From contig JAUPUJ010000015.1 in NCBI GenBank assembly GCA_030917625.1, forward strand, positions 1-11,942: 11,942 nucleotides of DNA, read 5' to 3'. This stretch comes from Patescibacteria group bacterium (GTDB lineage Bacteria; Patescibacteriota; Minisyncoccia; Phycocordibacterales; XYD1-FULL-46-19). The first letter of the stretch is position 1. Each line of letters begins with the position of its first letter. This document shows positions 6,611-11,908 of this stretch, piece by piece. The notes under the pieces were generated by a model. The model saw only the letters and a list, made by a program, of their open reading frames with translations, was not told the DNA's origin and ran no database searches. A program made the position numbers and the translations under genes.

Positions 6611-6639
6611 ATGATAATCTCTTACCTTAAAAGTAGCAA
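6611..6639 (-). promoter_or_regulatory. Promoter of zip-doxX
   Basis: On the minus strand, -35 TTGCTA (complement of 6634-6639), 17-bp spacer, -10 TATCAT (complement of 6611-6616). Start predicted near 6604, about 4 nt before the ATG at 6600. Confidence 0.5.
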
Positions 6640-6650
6640 GATGCTATAGG
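6622..6650 (+). promoter_or_regulatory. Possible promoter of the YibE/F gene
   Basis: TTACCT (6622-6627) and TATAGG (6645-6650) are spaced 17 bp and overlap the divergent zip promoter, so the two would compete or share a regulator. The match to consensus is moderate. Confidence 0.35.
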
Positions 6651-6670
6651 CAAAGCTTTCATGAATTGAT

Positions 6671-7813
6671 ATGATGAATTTTATGATATCTAAACTTAAA
6701 TTAATTAGTATTTTTAGTCTGATAGCAGGACTATGTCTCGCTGCCCCTATGGTGACCGTCGCCCAAGAACTTCATGAAGACTTGCAAGCAATTTTACAAG
6801 CTAAAGTCATCGAGGTTGTTTCCGAAAAAGAAACAGTTCTTTCTGGTACTAATAACAATGCCCTCAATCAAACTCTGCGCATCGAAATCTTGTCCGGATC
6901 TAAACAAGGTGAATTTATTACCCTAGAAAATGATTACATTAAACTAAAACCAGGTGATAAATTTTTTCTTTATTATTTAAAAACCATCAATGGTGATGAA
7001 ATTTATACTGTTGGTGACTATGACCGCAGACTATCTCTCCTTTTCATAGTCGGACTGTTTATAGCGGTTGTTATTTTCTTTGGCGGTTGGCAAGGTGCCC
7101 GCTCGCTTATATCTCTTCTTGGTAGTTTTTTGGTTATCTTATATATCCTAATCCCAGGATTACTCGGCGGCCTCAACCCTATTTTATTGTCGGCTGTTGT
7201 AGCGGGAGTAATTTTATTTTCGGCCATCTTTTTTACTCACGGTTTTAATAAAGAATCTATTGTAGCTTTTTCGGGCACTATGATCGCTGTGGGATTAACT
7301 ATCACTCTTGCGATAATATCAGTCGCGATTGCTAATTTAACTGGTTTTTCTTCTGAAGATTCTGTCTATCTAAACATTAAAACTGGCGGGACTTTAGATT
7401 TTACTGGCCTCCTCCTTGGCGCCATTATTATTGGAGTACTGGGAGTTCTAGATGATATCGCTGTGACTCAAGCCGCTGTCGTCACCGAACTTTATCACAG
7501 CAATAAAGAGCTCCGAACTGCAGAAATTTACAAAAAAGCGTTGCGTATTGGCCGAGAACATGTCGGGGCTCTGGTTAACACTTTAGTGTTGGCCTACACG
7601 GGCGCCGCCCTACCTCTTCTACTATTATTTTCTGGCGCCAGTGAAAATTTTTCTATGCTTATAAATAGAGAAATTTTTGCGACCGAAATTGTCCGCACGG
7701 TTATTGGTAGTATTGGCCTAATACTAACTGTCCCCATAGTGACCGCCCTGGCTGTTTATTTTCTAAAGGATTACAAAGCCCAACATCATCACAGCCATCA
7801 CCACAGCCACTAA
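6671..7813 (+). CDS. YibE/F-family membrane protein with His-rich tail
   Basis: A 380-residue protein: signal peptide or first TM (about 7-31, ending AAPMVTVAQE), an extracytoplasmic beta-rich domain (about 35-117), then about seven membrane helices from 121 to 365. Family landmarks are DYDRRLSLLFIVGLF at the domain border, LLGAIIIGVLGVLDDIAVTQAAVVTEL with its Asp pair (261-262), and GREHVGALVNTLVLAYTGAALPLLLLF. The biochemical role of the family is poorly known; I know of no established reaction. The last ten residues (HHHSHHHSH) look like a metal-binding tail, and the gene is divergent from a ZIP transporter, so a role in metal handling is a reasonable inference. ATG codons at 6674 and 6683 are alternative starts. 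There is no SD. Confidence 0.88.
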   Translation: MMNFMISKLKLISIFSLIAGLCLAAPMVTVAQELHEDLQAILQAKVIEVVSEKETVLSGTNNNALNQTLRIEILSGSKQGEFITLENDYIKLKPGDKFFLYYLKTINGDEIYTVGDYDRRLSLLFIVGLFIAVVIFFGGWQGARSLISLLGSFLVILYILIPGLLGGLNPILLSAVVAGVILFSAIFFTHGFNKESIVAFSGTMIAVGLTITLAIISVAIANLTGFSSEDSVYLNIKTGGTLDFTGLLLGAIIIGVLGVLDDIAVTQAAVVTELYHSNKELRTAEIYKKALRIGREHVGALVNTLVLAYTGAALPLLLLFSGASENFSMLINREIFATEIVRTVIGSIGLILTVPIVTALAVYFLKDYKAQHHHSHHHSH

Positions 7814-7816
7814 ACT

Positions 7817-8737
7817 CTAGTCTTCAAAAAACTCTTCTACTCCCTCTGCTGTTAACCAAGCTAAATCTTTCAAAGTCCGAGATCTCCCGCTTTTACTGTT
7901 CGCACCTAAGTGAGACTCATAAATATATCCATACTCTATTAAAACCGAGGCCGCATCTAAAGTATTAAAAGCGCCAATCGCTATTAATTCTTGGTCGGGA
8001 ATTAAAGTTTCTTTTTCTAGCGGATGATTACTCTCTTTATATTCAGCACTTAATTTCTTTTTTATCTGCTTGCCTATATCCCAACTAGCTTTTGAATTCG
8101 AATATTGTTCTTCGGGTAAGTAAATAGAGAAACCTTTGTATTTTGGCTCCACGTCATTACGGCAACCTGGATAATCATTAAAGTGTAGATGTAAAACCAA
8201 ATCTATATTATTGGTATTGGCCCAATAGTTTAAACCATAAAGTTTAGACACGACATCATTAGAGGCTGAGATATGATCAACTACACTTTTAGGCTTCACT
8301 AAACCTTCTGCGATTAATCTATTCATAATAGATTTTTTGGTCGCCTGAAAAGCAGAGATCAAACTAGAATTACGAGTCATATAATCTAAAATATCTTTAT
8401 CATATCCCTTGTCAGTTTGAGCGAGTGTCACTTCAAACTGATCATTTTTTTCTAATTCTTTAAATAAATATTCTCCGAGCTCTAAATTTAAATCAACCTC
8501 CCTCACATCTTCATGTAAAGTGCCATAAGAGCTCTGATCATGACCTGGGACCACTAAAATTTTTATCTTTTTCCCCTGCTCATATCTGCCTTGTAAATCT
8601 TCTGTTTTGACACTGTCTATAAAAAAAATACTAGCCACCTGGTGACTAGCGAACCTTGTAATACTAGGCGGAATTAAAGCCAAGAGAATAAAAACGGCAC
8701 CAATTAAACCTCCTGATATTAAAACGTATTTTTTCAT
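7817..8737 (-). CDS. N-acetylmuramoyl-L-alanine amidase (Amidase_3 family), membrane anchored
   Basis: A 306-residue protein with an N-terminal anchor (about 5-22), a linker, and an Amidase_3 catalytic domain from about residue 58. Zinc ligands can be placed at His66 (ILVVPGHD, replacing the usual DPGHGG), Glu80 (VREVDLNLELG) and His185 (LVLHLHFND, equivalent to SIHAN). The catalytic Glu is probably Glu268 (ASVLIEYGYI). The enzyme would cleave the peptide stem from peptidoglycan at the outer face of the membrane. An insert between the second and third ligands (about 110-170) is longer than in simple amidases, and several motifs are loose, so substrate could differ. It converges on the YibE/F gene with only 3 nt between stop codons and no terminator there. 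Confidence 0.85.
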   Translation of the reverse strand: MKKYVLISGGLIGAVFILLALIPPSITRFASHQVASIFFIDSVKTEDLQGRYEQGKKIKILVVPGHDQSSYGTLHEDVREVDLNLELGEYLFKELEKNDQFEVTLAQTDKGYDKDILDYMTRNSSLISAFQATKKSIMNRLIAEGLVKPKSVVDHISASNDVVSKLYGLNYWANTNNIDLVLHLHFNDYPGCRNDVEPKYKGFSIYLPEEQYSNSKASWDIGKQIKKKLSAEYKESNHPLEKETLIPDQELIAIGAFNTLDAASVLIEYGYIYESHLGANSKSGRSRTLKDLAWLTAEGVEEFFED

Positions 8738-8769
8738 AAATAAAATATGTGAAATCTTTAGTAGATAAT

Positions 8770-8775
8770 ATTATA
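8770..8775 (-). promoter_or_regulatory. -10 box for the amidase gene
   Basis: On the minus strand a perfect TATAAT (complement of 8770-8775) gives a start near 8763 and a 26-nt AT-rich leader without SD. The -35 at proper spacing (ATGTAT) is poor. Confidence 0.35.
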
Positions 8776-8786
8776 GAATAAACTGG

Positions 8787-8815
8787 TAGAAAATACATTT
8801 AATTCCATGTATAGT
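8787..8815 (+). promoter_or_regulatory. Promoter of smpB (leaderless)
   Basis: TAGAAA (8787-8792) and TATAGT (8810-8815) are spaced 17 bp. The predicted start (about 8822) coincides with the A of the smpB ATG at 8823, so the message would be leaderless. Confidence 0.5.
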
Positions 8816-8822
8816 AAAAGCG

Positions 8823-9266
8823 ATGTTAGGTAATGTAAAAAACAAAAAAGCTGGTTTTAATTATGAAATTCTAGACAAATATACCGCTGGGATGGAGCTT
8901 TTGGGTACCGAAGTTAAGGCTATTAAAAAAGGCTGGGGGTCGCTGGAAGGGGCTCACGTCGTCATTCGCTCAGGCGAAGCTTTTCTAGTGGGTGCTACTA
9001 TTCCCCCGTTTCAACCAGCCAATACTGTCGAGGGTTATGAGCCGACCCGTACTAGGCGCTTACTCCTCCAAAAAAAGGAGCTTTCTGAGCTCGAAAAGAG
9101 CCTCCAAAATAAAGGCTTGACTATAGTCCCTATTTCGATGTATAATAAGGGGAGGTACATCAAGCTGGATTTAGCTCTAGCTCGAGGTAAGAAAAAATTC
9201 GACAAACGCGAGACTATTAAAAAGCGAGATGTCGAGCGCGATTTGGGTCGGTCTTTGAAAAGGTAA
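8823..9266 (+). CDS. smpB: SsrA-binding protein SmpB
   Basis: SmpB binds the tRNA-like part of tmRNA and carries it to stalled ribosomes. The 147-residue protein has the usual length and all family segments: NKKAGFNYEILDKYTAGMELLGTEVKAIKKG at the start, LEGAHVVIRSGEAFLVGATIPPF, the RTRRLLLQKKELSEL helix, LTIVPISMYNKGRYIKLDLALARGKK, and a basic tail KKFDKRETIKKRDVERDLGRSLKR that enters the empty mRNA channel. The ATG at 8823 has no SD and fits a leaderless start. It lies 50 nt before ssrA on the same strand, so protein and RNA partners may be transcribed together. Confidence 0.97.
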   Translation: MLGNVKNKKAGFNYEILDKYTAGMELLGTEVKAIKKGWGSLEGAHVVIRSGEAFLVGATIPPFQPANTVEGYEPTRTRRLLLQKKELSELEKSLQNKGLTIVPISMYNKGRYIKLDLALARGKKKFDKRETIKKRDVERDLGRSLKR

Positions 9267-9284
9267 ATAAGCCCGGTCATTCAG

Positions 9285-9316
9285 TCTAAAATTTGAAAGT
9301 AATTTAAAATTTTAGA
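9285..9316 (+). repeat. Inverted repeat abutting the tmRNA 5' end
   Basis: TCTAAAATTT (9285-9294) is the exact reverse complement of AAATTTTAGA (9307-9316), and the right arm ends one base before the first tmRNA nucleotide. In RNA it would form a hairpin directly before the RNase P site; in DNA it could be an operator. A TAAAAT at 9305-9310 could serve as a -10, but no good -35 is found. Confidence 0.45.
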
Positions 9317-9694
9317 GGGGATGATCGGCCTAGACAGTTGTAGTTGTACTTTCTGTGCGTTCCGAGGGTGCTGATCGCCTCGCAAATCACGTCAGCAAAA
9401 CAATAAGTGCAAAAAACAGCACAGGTGCGGTGGCTTCACCGTACGCTCCAGCTTTCGCTTTAGCGTAATAAGCTGGTGCTCGACTTGTAGATTTCTAATA
9501 CACAAGACCCGAGTATCATAGATTTTAGGATAGAATTTTAGATTGTTTCGGCTAAAATTCGAAATTATAGAAACTTTAACTTGATTAGATTTTGTTTACT
9601 TTCTACTTTTCAAGTCGAGACTTTAAAGTAAAACATGAACGTAGATGCACCTAGTCACCTCTCCTGCACGCGGGTTCGATTCCCGCCATCTCCA
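9317..9694 (+). ncRNA. ssrA: Transfer-messenger RNA (tmRNA)
   Basis: The tRNA-like ends pair as GGGGATG (9317-9323) with CATCTCC (9687-9693, one G-U pair), followed by discriminator A; the T arm is GCGGG/CCCGC around TTCGATT. Pseudoknot 1 is visible (CGAGG 9363-9367 with CCTCG 9378-9382; TGCTGA 9369-9374 with TCAGCA 9391-9396). The resume codon is GCA at 9409, giving the tag AKNSTGAVASPYAPAFALA, with two TAA stops at 9466-9471. Those stops lie in a hairpin (CCAGCTT 9448-9454 with AAGCTGG 9470-9476), as usual for tmRNA helix 5. Total length 378 nt is normal. CCA is not encoded (bases are CAA). smpB directly upstream confirms the call. Confidence 0.95.
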
Positions 9695-9887
9695 CAAACG
9701 CACACCCTAGAAGCGAAAGCTTCTAGGGTGTTTTGCGGTTGAGGGAGATGGCGGGAATCGAAAGCCGGAGGCGCGAAGCCAGTCTGCAAGACTGTTGCCG
9801 AGGCGGGGTCGAGAGTACTTAGTATTTGAAGAGCGAAGCGATGAATAATACTTAGTAACTCGTGACCGATTCCCGCCATCTCCACCA
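9675..9887. repeat. Three copies of the tmRNA 3' end: direct, inverted, direct
   Basis: Copy 1 is the functional tmRNA end (TTCGATTCCCGCCATCTCC, 9675-9693). Copy 2 is its exact 19-bp reverse complement at 9744-9762. Copy 3 is a direct copy at 9867-9885 (19 bases identical to 9677-9695), offset exactly 190 bp and followed by an encoded CCA (9885-9887). Copies 2 and 3 make 17-bp perfect inverted repeats around about 105 bp. Inside are a CAGTCT/AGACTG hairpin (9780-9794), two GCGAAGC mini-hairpins (9773-9779, 9833-9839) and a repeated TACTTAGTA (9816-9824, 9849-9857). I see no gene in 9695-10005. ssrA 3' ends are classical integrase targets, so an attachment-site origin is plausible. Confidence 0.7.
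9702..9734 (+). terminator. Intrinsic terminator of ssrA
   Basis: A 13-bp perfect stem, ACACCCTAGAAGC (9702-9714) with GCTTCTAGGGTGT (9719-9731), is closed by a GAAA tetraloop. A short T run (9731-9734) follows. It sits at the centre of a larger inverted repeat formed by the tmRNA 3' end and 9744-9762. Confidence 0.75.
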
Positions 9888-9900
9888 CTCCCCACTACAG

Positions 9901-9929
9901 TAGACAAATTAATATTTATATGTTACTAT
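9901..9929 (+). promoter_or_regulatory. Promoter of the 182-aa gene
   Basis: TAGACA (9901-9906) and TACTAT (9924-9929) are spaced 17 bp, starting just past the third tmRNA-end copy. The leader would be about 70 nt. Confidence 0.45.
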
Positions 9930-10005
9930 ATGAGATAGAAAGTAAATTCAGCACTTTTAAATAACTGACGATAAGCAACTTAGGCTTCGATAGAAAGGAG
10001 AGACG

Positions 10006-10554
10006 ATGAGTGAAAAAGTATCCAGGAAAAAATGGCTAAAAGCCATAAAGCTGGCTGAATCCATAGCTCATGACGAACAAATAATAAATGGAAATTTTGA
10101 ATGCCTCAAAAAGGGAGCGGAAAAAGGATTGAAAAACAAAATGAGGAGAGCTAAGAACAATCCCTTAGCTATGGCACTTCTACCCCAGGCACGAAAGATA
10201 ACACACCAAGAAGAAGCAAGGGAAGAAGCCATAAAGTGCACCATGCTAGGTCATCTACGAGAACTCATTGAAAACCAAGCGTGTAATGACCCCAATTTTG
10301 ACGAGGATCTACACATCGAAGATGAGATTGAAATTGAAGCCCTTTTTTACGGAGGCGCCGGAGTAGAAGAAATCTTAAGCCAATTTAAACAAGATCTTAA
10401 GAAAGGAGACCTTAACGTCTGTCTGAGGGACATGTTATTGCTATTGAATTTAGCAATCTTAGAAATTCGAGATACTGACCTGCCACCAAAAGCATCAGAA
10501 TACATCTACCCCCACCGGCCTAGAACTACAAGTACTTCTCGTTATATAAACTAA
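10006..10554 (+). CDS. Hypothetical 182-aa charged helical protein
   Basis: ATG at 10006 has a strong SD (AAAGGAG, 5 nt spacing). The protein starts with a basic part (MSEKVSRKKWLKAIKLAE, KGLKNKMRRAKNNP), continues with an acidic helical part (DPNFDEDLHIEDEIEIEALF) and a hydrophobic helix (LRDMLLLLNLAILEI), and ends in a Ser/Thr/Arg-rich tail (HRPRTTSTSRYIN). No signal peptide or clear transmembrane segment is seen. I do not recognise a family. It is the first gene after the tmRNA repeat block and has its own terminator at 10581-10615, so it is a self-contained transcription unit. Confidence 0.75.
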   Translation: MSEKVSRKKWLKAIKLAESIAHDEQIINGNFECLKKGAEKGLKNKMRRAKNNPLAMALLPQARKITHQEEAREEAIKCTMLGHLRELIENQACNDPNFDEDLHIEDEIEIEALFYGGAGVEEILSQFKQDLKKGDLNVCLRDMLLLLNLAILEIRDTDLPPKASEYIYPHRPRTTSTSRYIN

Positions 10555-10580
10555 GGGAGACCTTCCCGGGTCCGAGTAGT

Positions 10581-10615
10581 AACCGCCAGTAAAATAGCTG
10601 GCGGTTTTCTTTTTT
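10581..10615 (+). terminator. Intrinsic terminator after the 182-aa gene
   Basis: AACCGCCAG (10581-10589) pairs perfectly with CTGGCGGTT (10598-10606), followed by TTTTCTTTTTT. Confidence 0.9.
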
Positions 10616-10623
10616 ACCCCCAA

Positions 10624-10652
10624 TTGACACCACTCCCCCTAATTGTTAAAAC
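10624..10652 (+). promoter_or_regulatory. Promoter of the 104-aa/107-aa gene pair
   Basis: A perfect -35 TTGACA (10624-10629), 17-bp spacer and a weaker -10 TAAAAC (10647-10652) directly follow the preceding terminator. Confidence 0.5.
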
Positions 10653-10709
10653 TAAACCAGACAGCACTGAAATTTCATCAACCAATCAATCCACAAAAAG
10701 GAGATCCTA

Positions 10710-11024
10710 ATGTCAGATGCACACACCGACATCGCCCGAGACGACAAAAGAGCCGAAGCTGCCAGATCTTATTTGGATATCCTCTTTGACTATTTGATAG
10801 GAGAACAAACAGAAAACCAATTAATGGAAGCGGCCCGAAAATCTGATGAGATCAAAAGGGGTTATAATGACGGCAGAACAAATTTTACCAGCCCAGAACA
10901 TGTAAACTTGGTGGAAAAATTATCAAACTCCGAAGAAGAATCCTGGGAAATCTTTTTATCAAGAATTACGGATGAGACTCTGAGAGAAAAATTCAAGAGC
11001 ATTTCCCCTTTTCGCGACCAATAA
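10710..11024 (+). CDS. Hypothetical 104-aa acidic protein
   Basis: ATG at 10710 follows a strong SD (AAAAAGGAG, 6 nt spacing). The protein is soluble, strongly charged and mostly helical by appearance (DKRAEAARSYLDILFDYLIG, QLMEAARKSDEIKRGYNDG, EEESWEIFLSRITDETLREKF). No motif or family is recognised. The next gene's SD begins within the stop codon region of this one (TAAGGAG), so the two are translated from one message and their start and stop are 11 nt apart. Confidence 0.72.
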   Translation: MSDAHTDIARDDKRAEAARSYLDILFDYLIGEQTENQLMEAARKSDEIKRGYNDGRTNFTSPEHVNLVEKLSNSEEESWEIFLSRITDETLREKFKSISPFRDQ

Positions 11025-11035
11025 GGAGAAGTATC

Positions 11036-11359
11036 ATGCCTGCAATAATGACCTGGATCAAAGATCTTTTGTCGGGTAAAGAAAGAGAAAGGAAACAAAC
11101 AGAAGAAATGATTGAATTCTTGAGTCGGTCAATATTAGCTCCTTATCAAGGAGAAGCCCGAGCAAATCTAATTAGGGTCACAACCAATACCCCAGAGGAA
11201 GTTTTGGCTCATATTGAAGACGCGTTACCCCAATTGACCTTGATTTATGATTGGAGAAAAAGAAAAACAATTCCAAAACCAGACAATCAGACGCTCGCGA
11301 TTATGGTCTTTGATTGCCTCATAAGACAACTATTGGAGCCGAGTGAAGCCCCTTCATGA
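11036..11359 (+). CDS. Hypothetical 107-aa protein, second gene of a pair
   Basis: ATG at 11036 has SD TAAGGAG with 8 nt spacing. It starts with an amphipathic helix (MPAIMTWIKDLLSGKERERKQTEEMIEFL) and continues with mixed helical segments (TPEEVLAHIEDALPQLTLIYDW, TLAIMVFDCLIRQLLEP). Its first 60 residues share a pattern with the 99-aa protein at 11591: EEMIEFL against ETMVEWL, then GEA, then a leucine-rich helix at similar spacing. This may mean distant paralogy. It ends in TGA, followed 30 nt later by a strong terminator. No known family is recognised. Confidence 0.72.
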   Translation: MPAIMTWIKDLLSGKERERKQTEEMIEFLSRSILAPYQGEARANLIRVTTNTPEEVLAHIEDALPQLTLIYDWRKRKTIPKPDNQTLAIMVFDCLIRQLLEPSEAPS

Positions 11360-11388
11360 ATATCCACGTTCTCAGACTTGTCACAATC

Positions 11389-11419
11389 AGCGAAGCCCCG
11401 GCTTCGCTTTTTTATTTTA
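11389..11419 (+). terminator. Intrinsic terminator after the 107-aa gene
   Basis: AGCGAAGC (11389-11396) pairs with GCTTCGCT (11401-11408) around a CCCG loop, followed by TTTTTTATTTTAT. Confidence 0.9.
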
Positions 11420-11505
11420 TATTTTTTATATTTACCACTATCAAGATTACAAAATACCACTCTATAGAAATCTAGAATGAAAGATTATTATTCATTTTAC
11501 TATCA

Positions 11506-11534
11506 TTGACTTACAATTATAAATATGCTATACT
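11506..11534 (+). promoter_or_regulatory. Strong promoter of the 99-aa gene
   Basis: TTGACT (11506-11511), 17-bp spacer, TATACT (11529-11534), start near 11541. The transcript would open with a hairpin, ATGGCCAC (11544-11551) with GTGGTCAT (11558-11565), well before the SD. This may protect or regulate the mRNA. Confidence 0.65.
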
Positions 11535-11590
11535 TATATTAGAAATGGCCACTTGGTTGTGGTCATTAAAAACATATAGGAAGGAAGAGT

Positions 11591-11890
11591 ATGTTCAAAA
11601 GTTTTCTGAAATGGCTAGACCAGGCCCTATCGAGAGCTCGTAGGTGCCACAATAAGGAAACCATGGTCGAGTGGCTAGGCGACTGGATCGCCGACGACTT
11701 GGGGGAAGCCGAATTGATCTTTCTCCACCAACAAGGAGAATTGGAGACTTTTGTCGGGAAAATGATCCCCCACATAATACCCGAATACCATATACAAAAA
11801 GGGGGTGGGAGTGAAGTCATTATCGTAAATGATATTTCATTTCTAGCGAAACAAGTGGCTCTATACTTAGAAAGATCACTTCTGGTATAA
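11591..11890 (+). CDS. Hypothetical 99-aa protein
   Basis: ATG at 11591 follows SD AGGAAGGAAG. The protein begins with a basic amphipathic helix (MFKSFLKWLDQALSRARRC), then ETMVEWLGDWIADDLGEAELIFLHQQGELETFV, then a Gly-rich turn (QKGGGSEVIIVND) and a C-terminal helix. No signal peptide, TM segment or known motif is recognised. The middle resembles the 107-aa protein at 11036 in pattern. The gene has its own strong promoter, a structured leader and a terminator, so it is an independent unit. Confidence 0.72.
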   Translation: MFKSFLKWLDQALSRARRCHNKETMVEWLGDWIADDLGEAELIFLHQQGELETFVGKMIPHIIPEYHIQKGGGSEVIIVNDISFLAKQVALYLERSLLV

Positions 11891-11908
11891 GCTCCTCCCT
11901 ACCGCCCG

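Noticed and set aside
6341..6649. Plus-strand ORF of 102 codons antisense to zip
   Set aside because: It is a shadow of the strongly supported ZIP gene and has no SD or recognisable domain.
9744..9883. A tRNA on the minus strand using the GGAGATG/CATCTCC arms and a CTTGCAG loop resembling an Ala anticodon arm
   Set aside because: The T arm and D arm do not fold, and the spacing between parts does not fit a tRNA. The resemblance follows from the inverted tmRNA ends.
9867..9887. A second tmRNA or tRNA gene ending at 9887
   Set aside because: Only the 3' part is present. No 5' T-stem strand, D arm or matching 5' acceptor strand in the right orientation was found.
9675..9887. CRISPR array or integron attC array
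   Set aside because: Only three copies occur, in mixed orientation, with unequal spacing. They match the tmRNA end itself, and no cas or integrase gene is visible.
9655..9907. Two minus-strand ORFs (77 and 66 codons) overlapping the tmRNA 3' end and its repeats
   Set aside because: They read antisense through T-arm sequence, giving the GDGGNR-type strings typical of tRNA antisense translations. They lack a good SD and lie in structured non-coding DNA.
10628..10639. CACCACTCCCC shared by 9885-9893 region and 10628-10638, considered as an island boundary repeat
   Set aside because: At about 9-11 bases and low complexity it could easily occur by chance, and it has no structural context at the second site.
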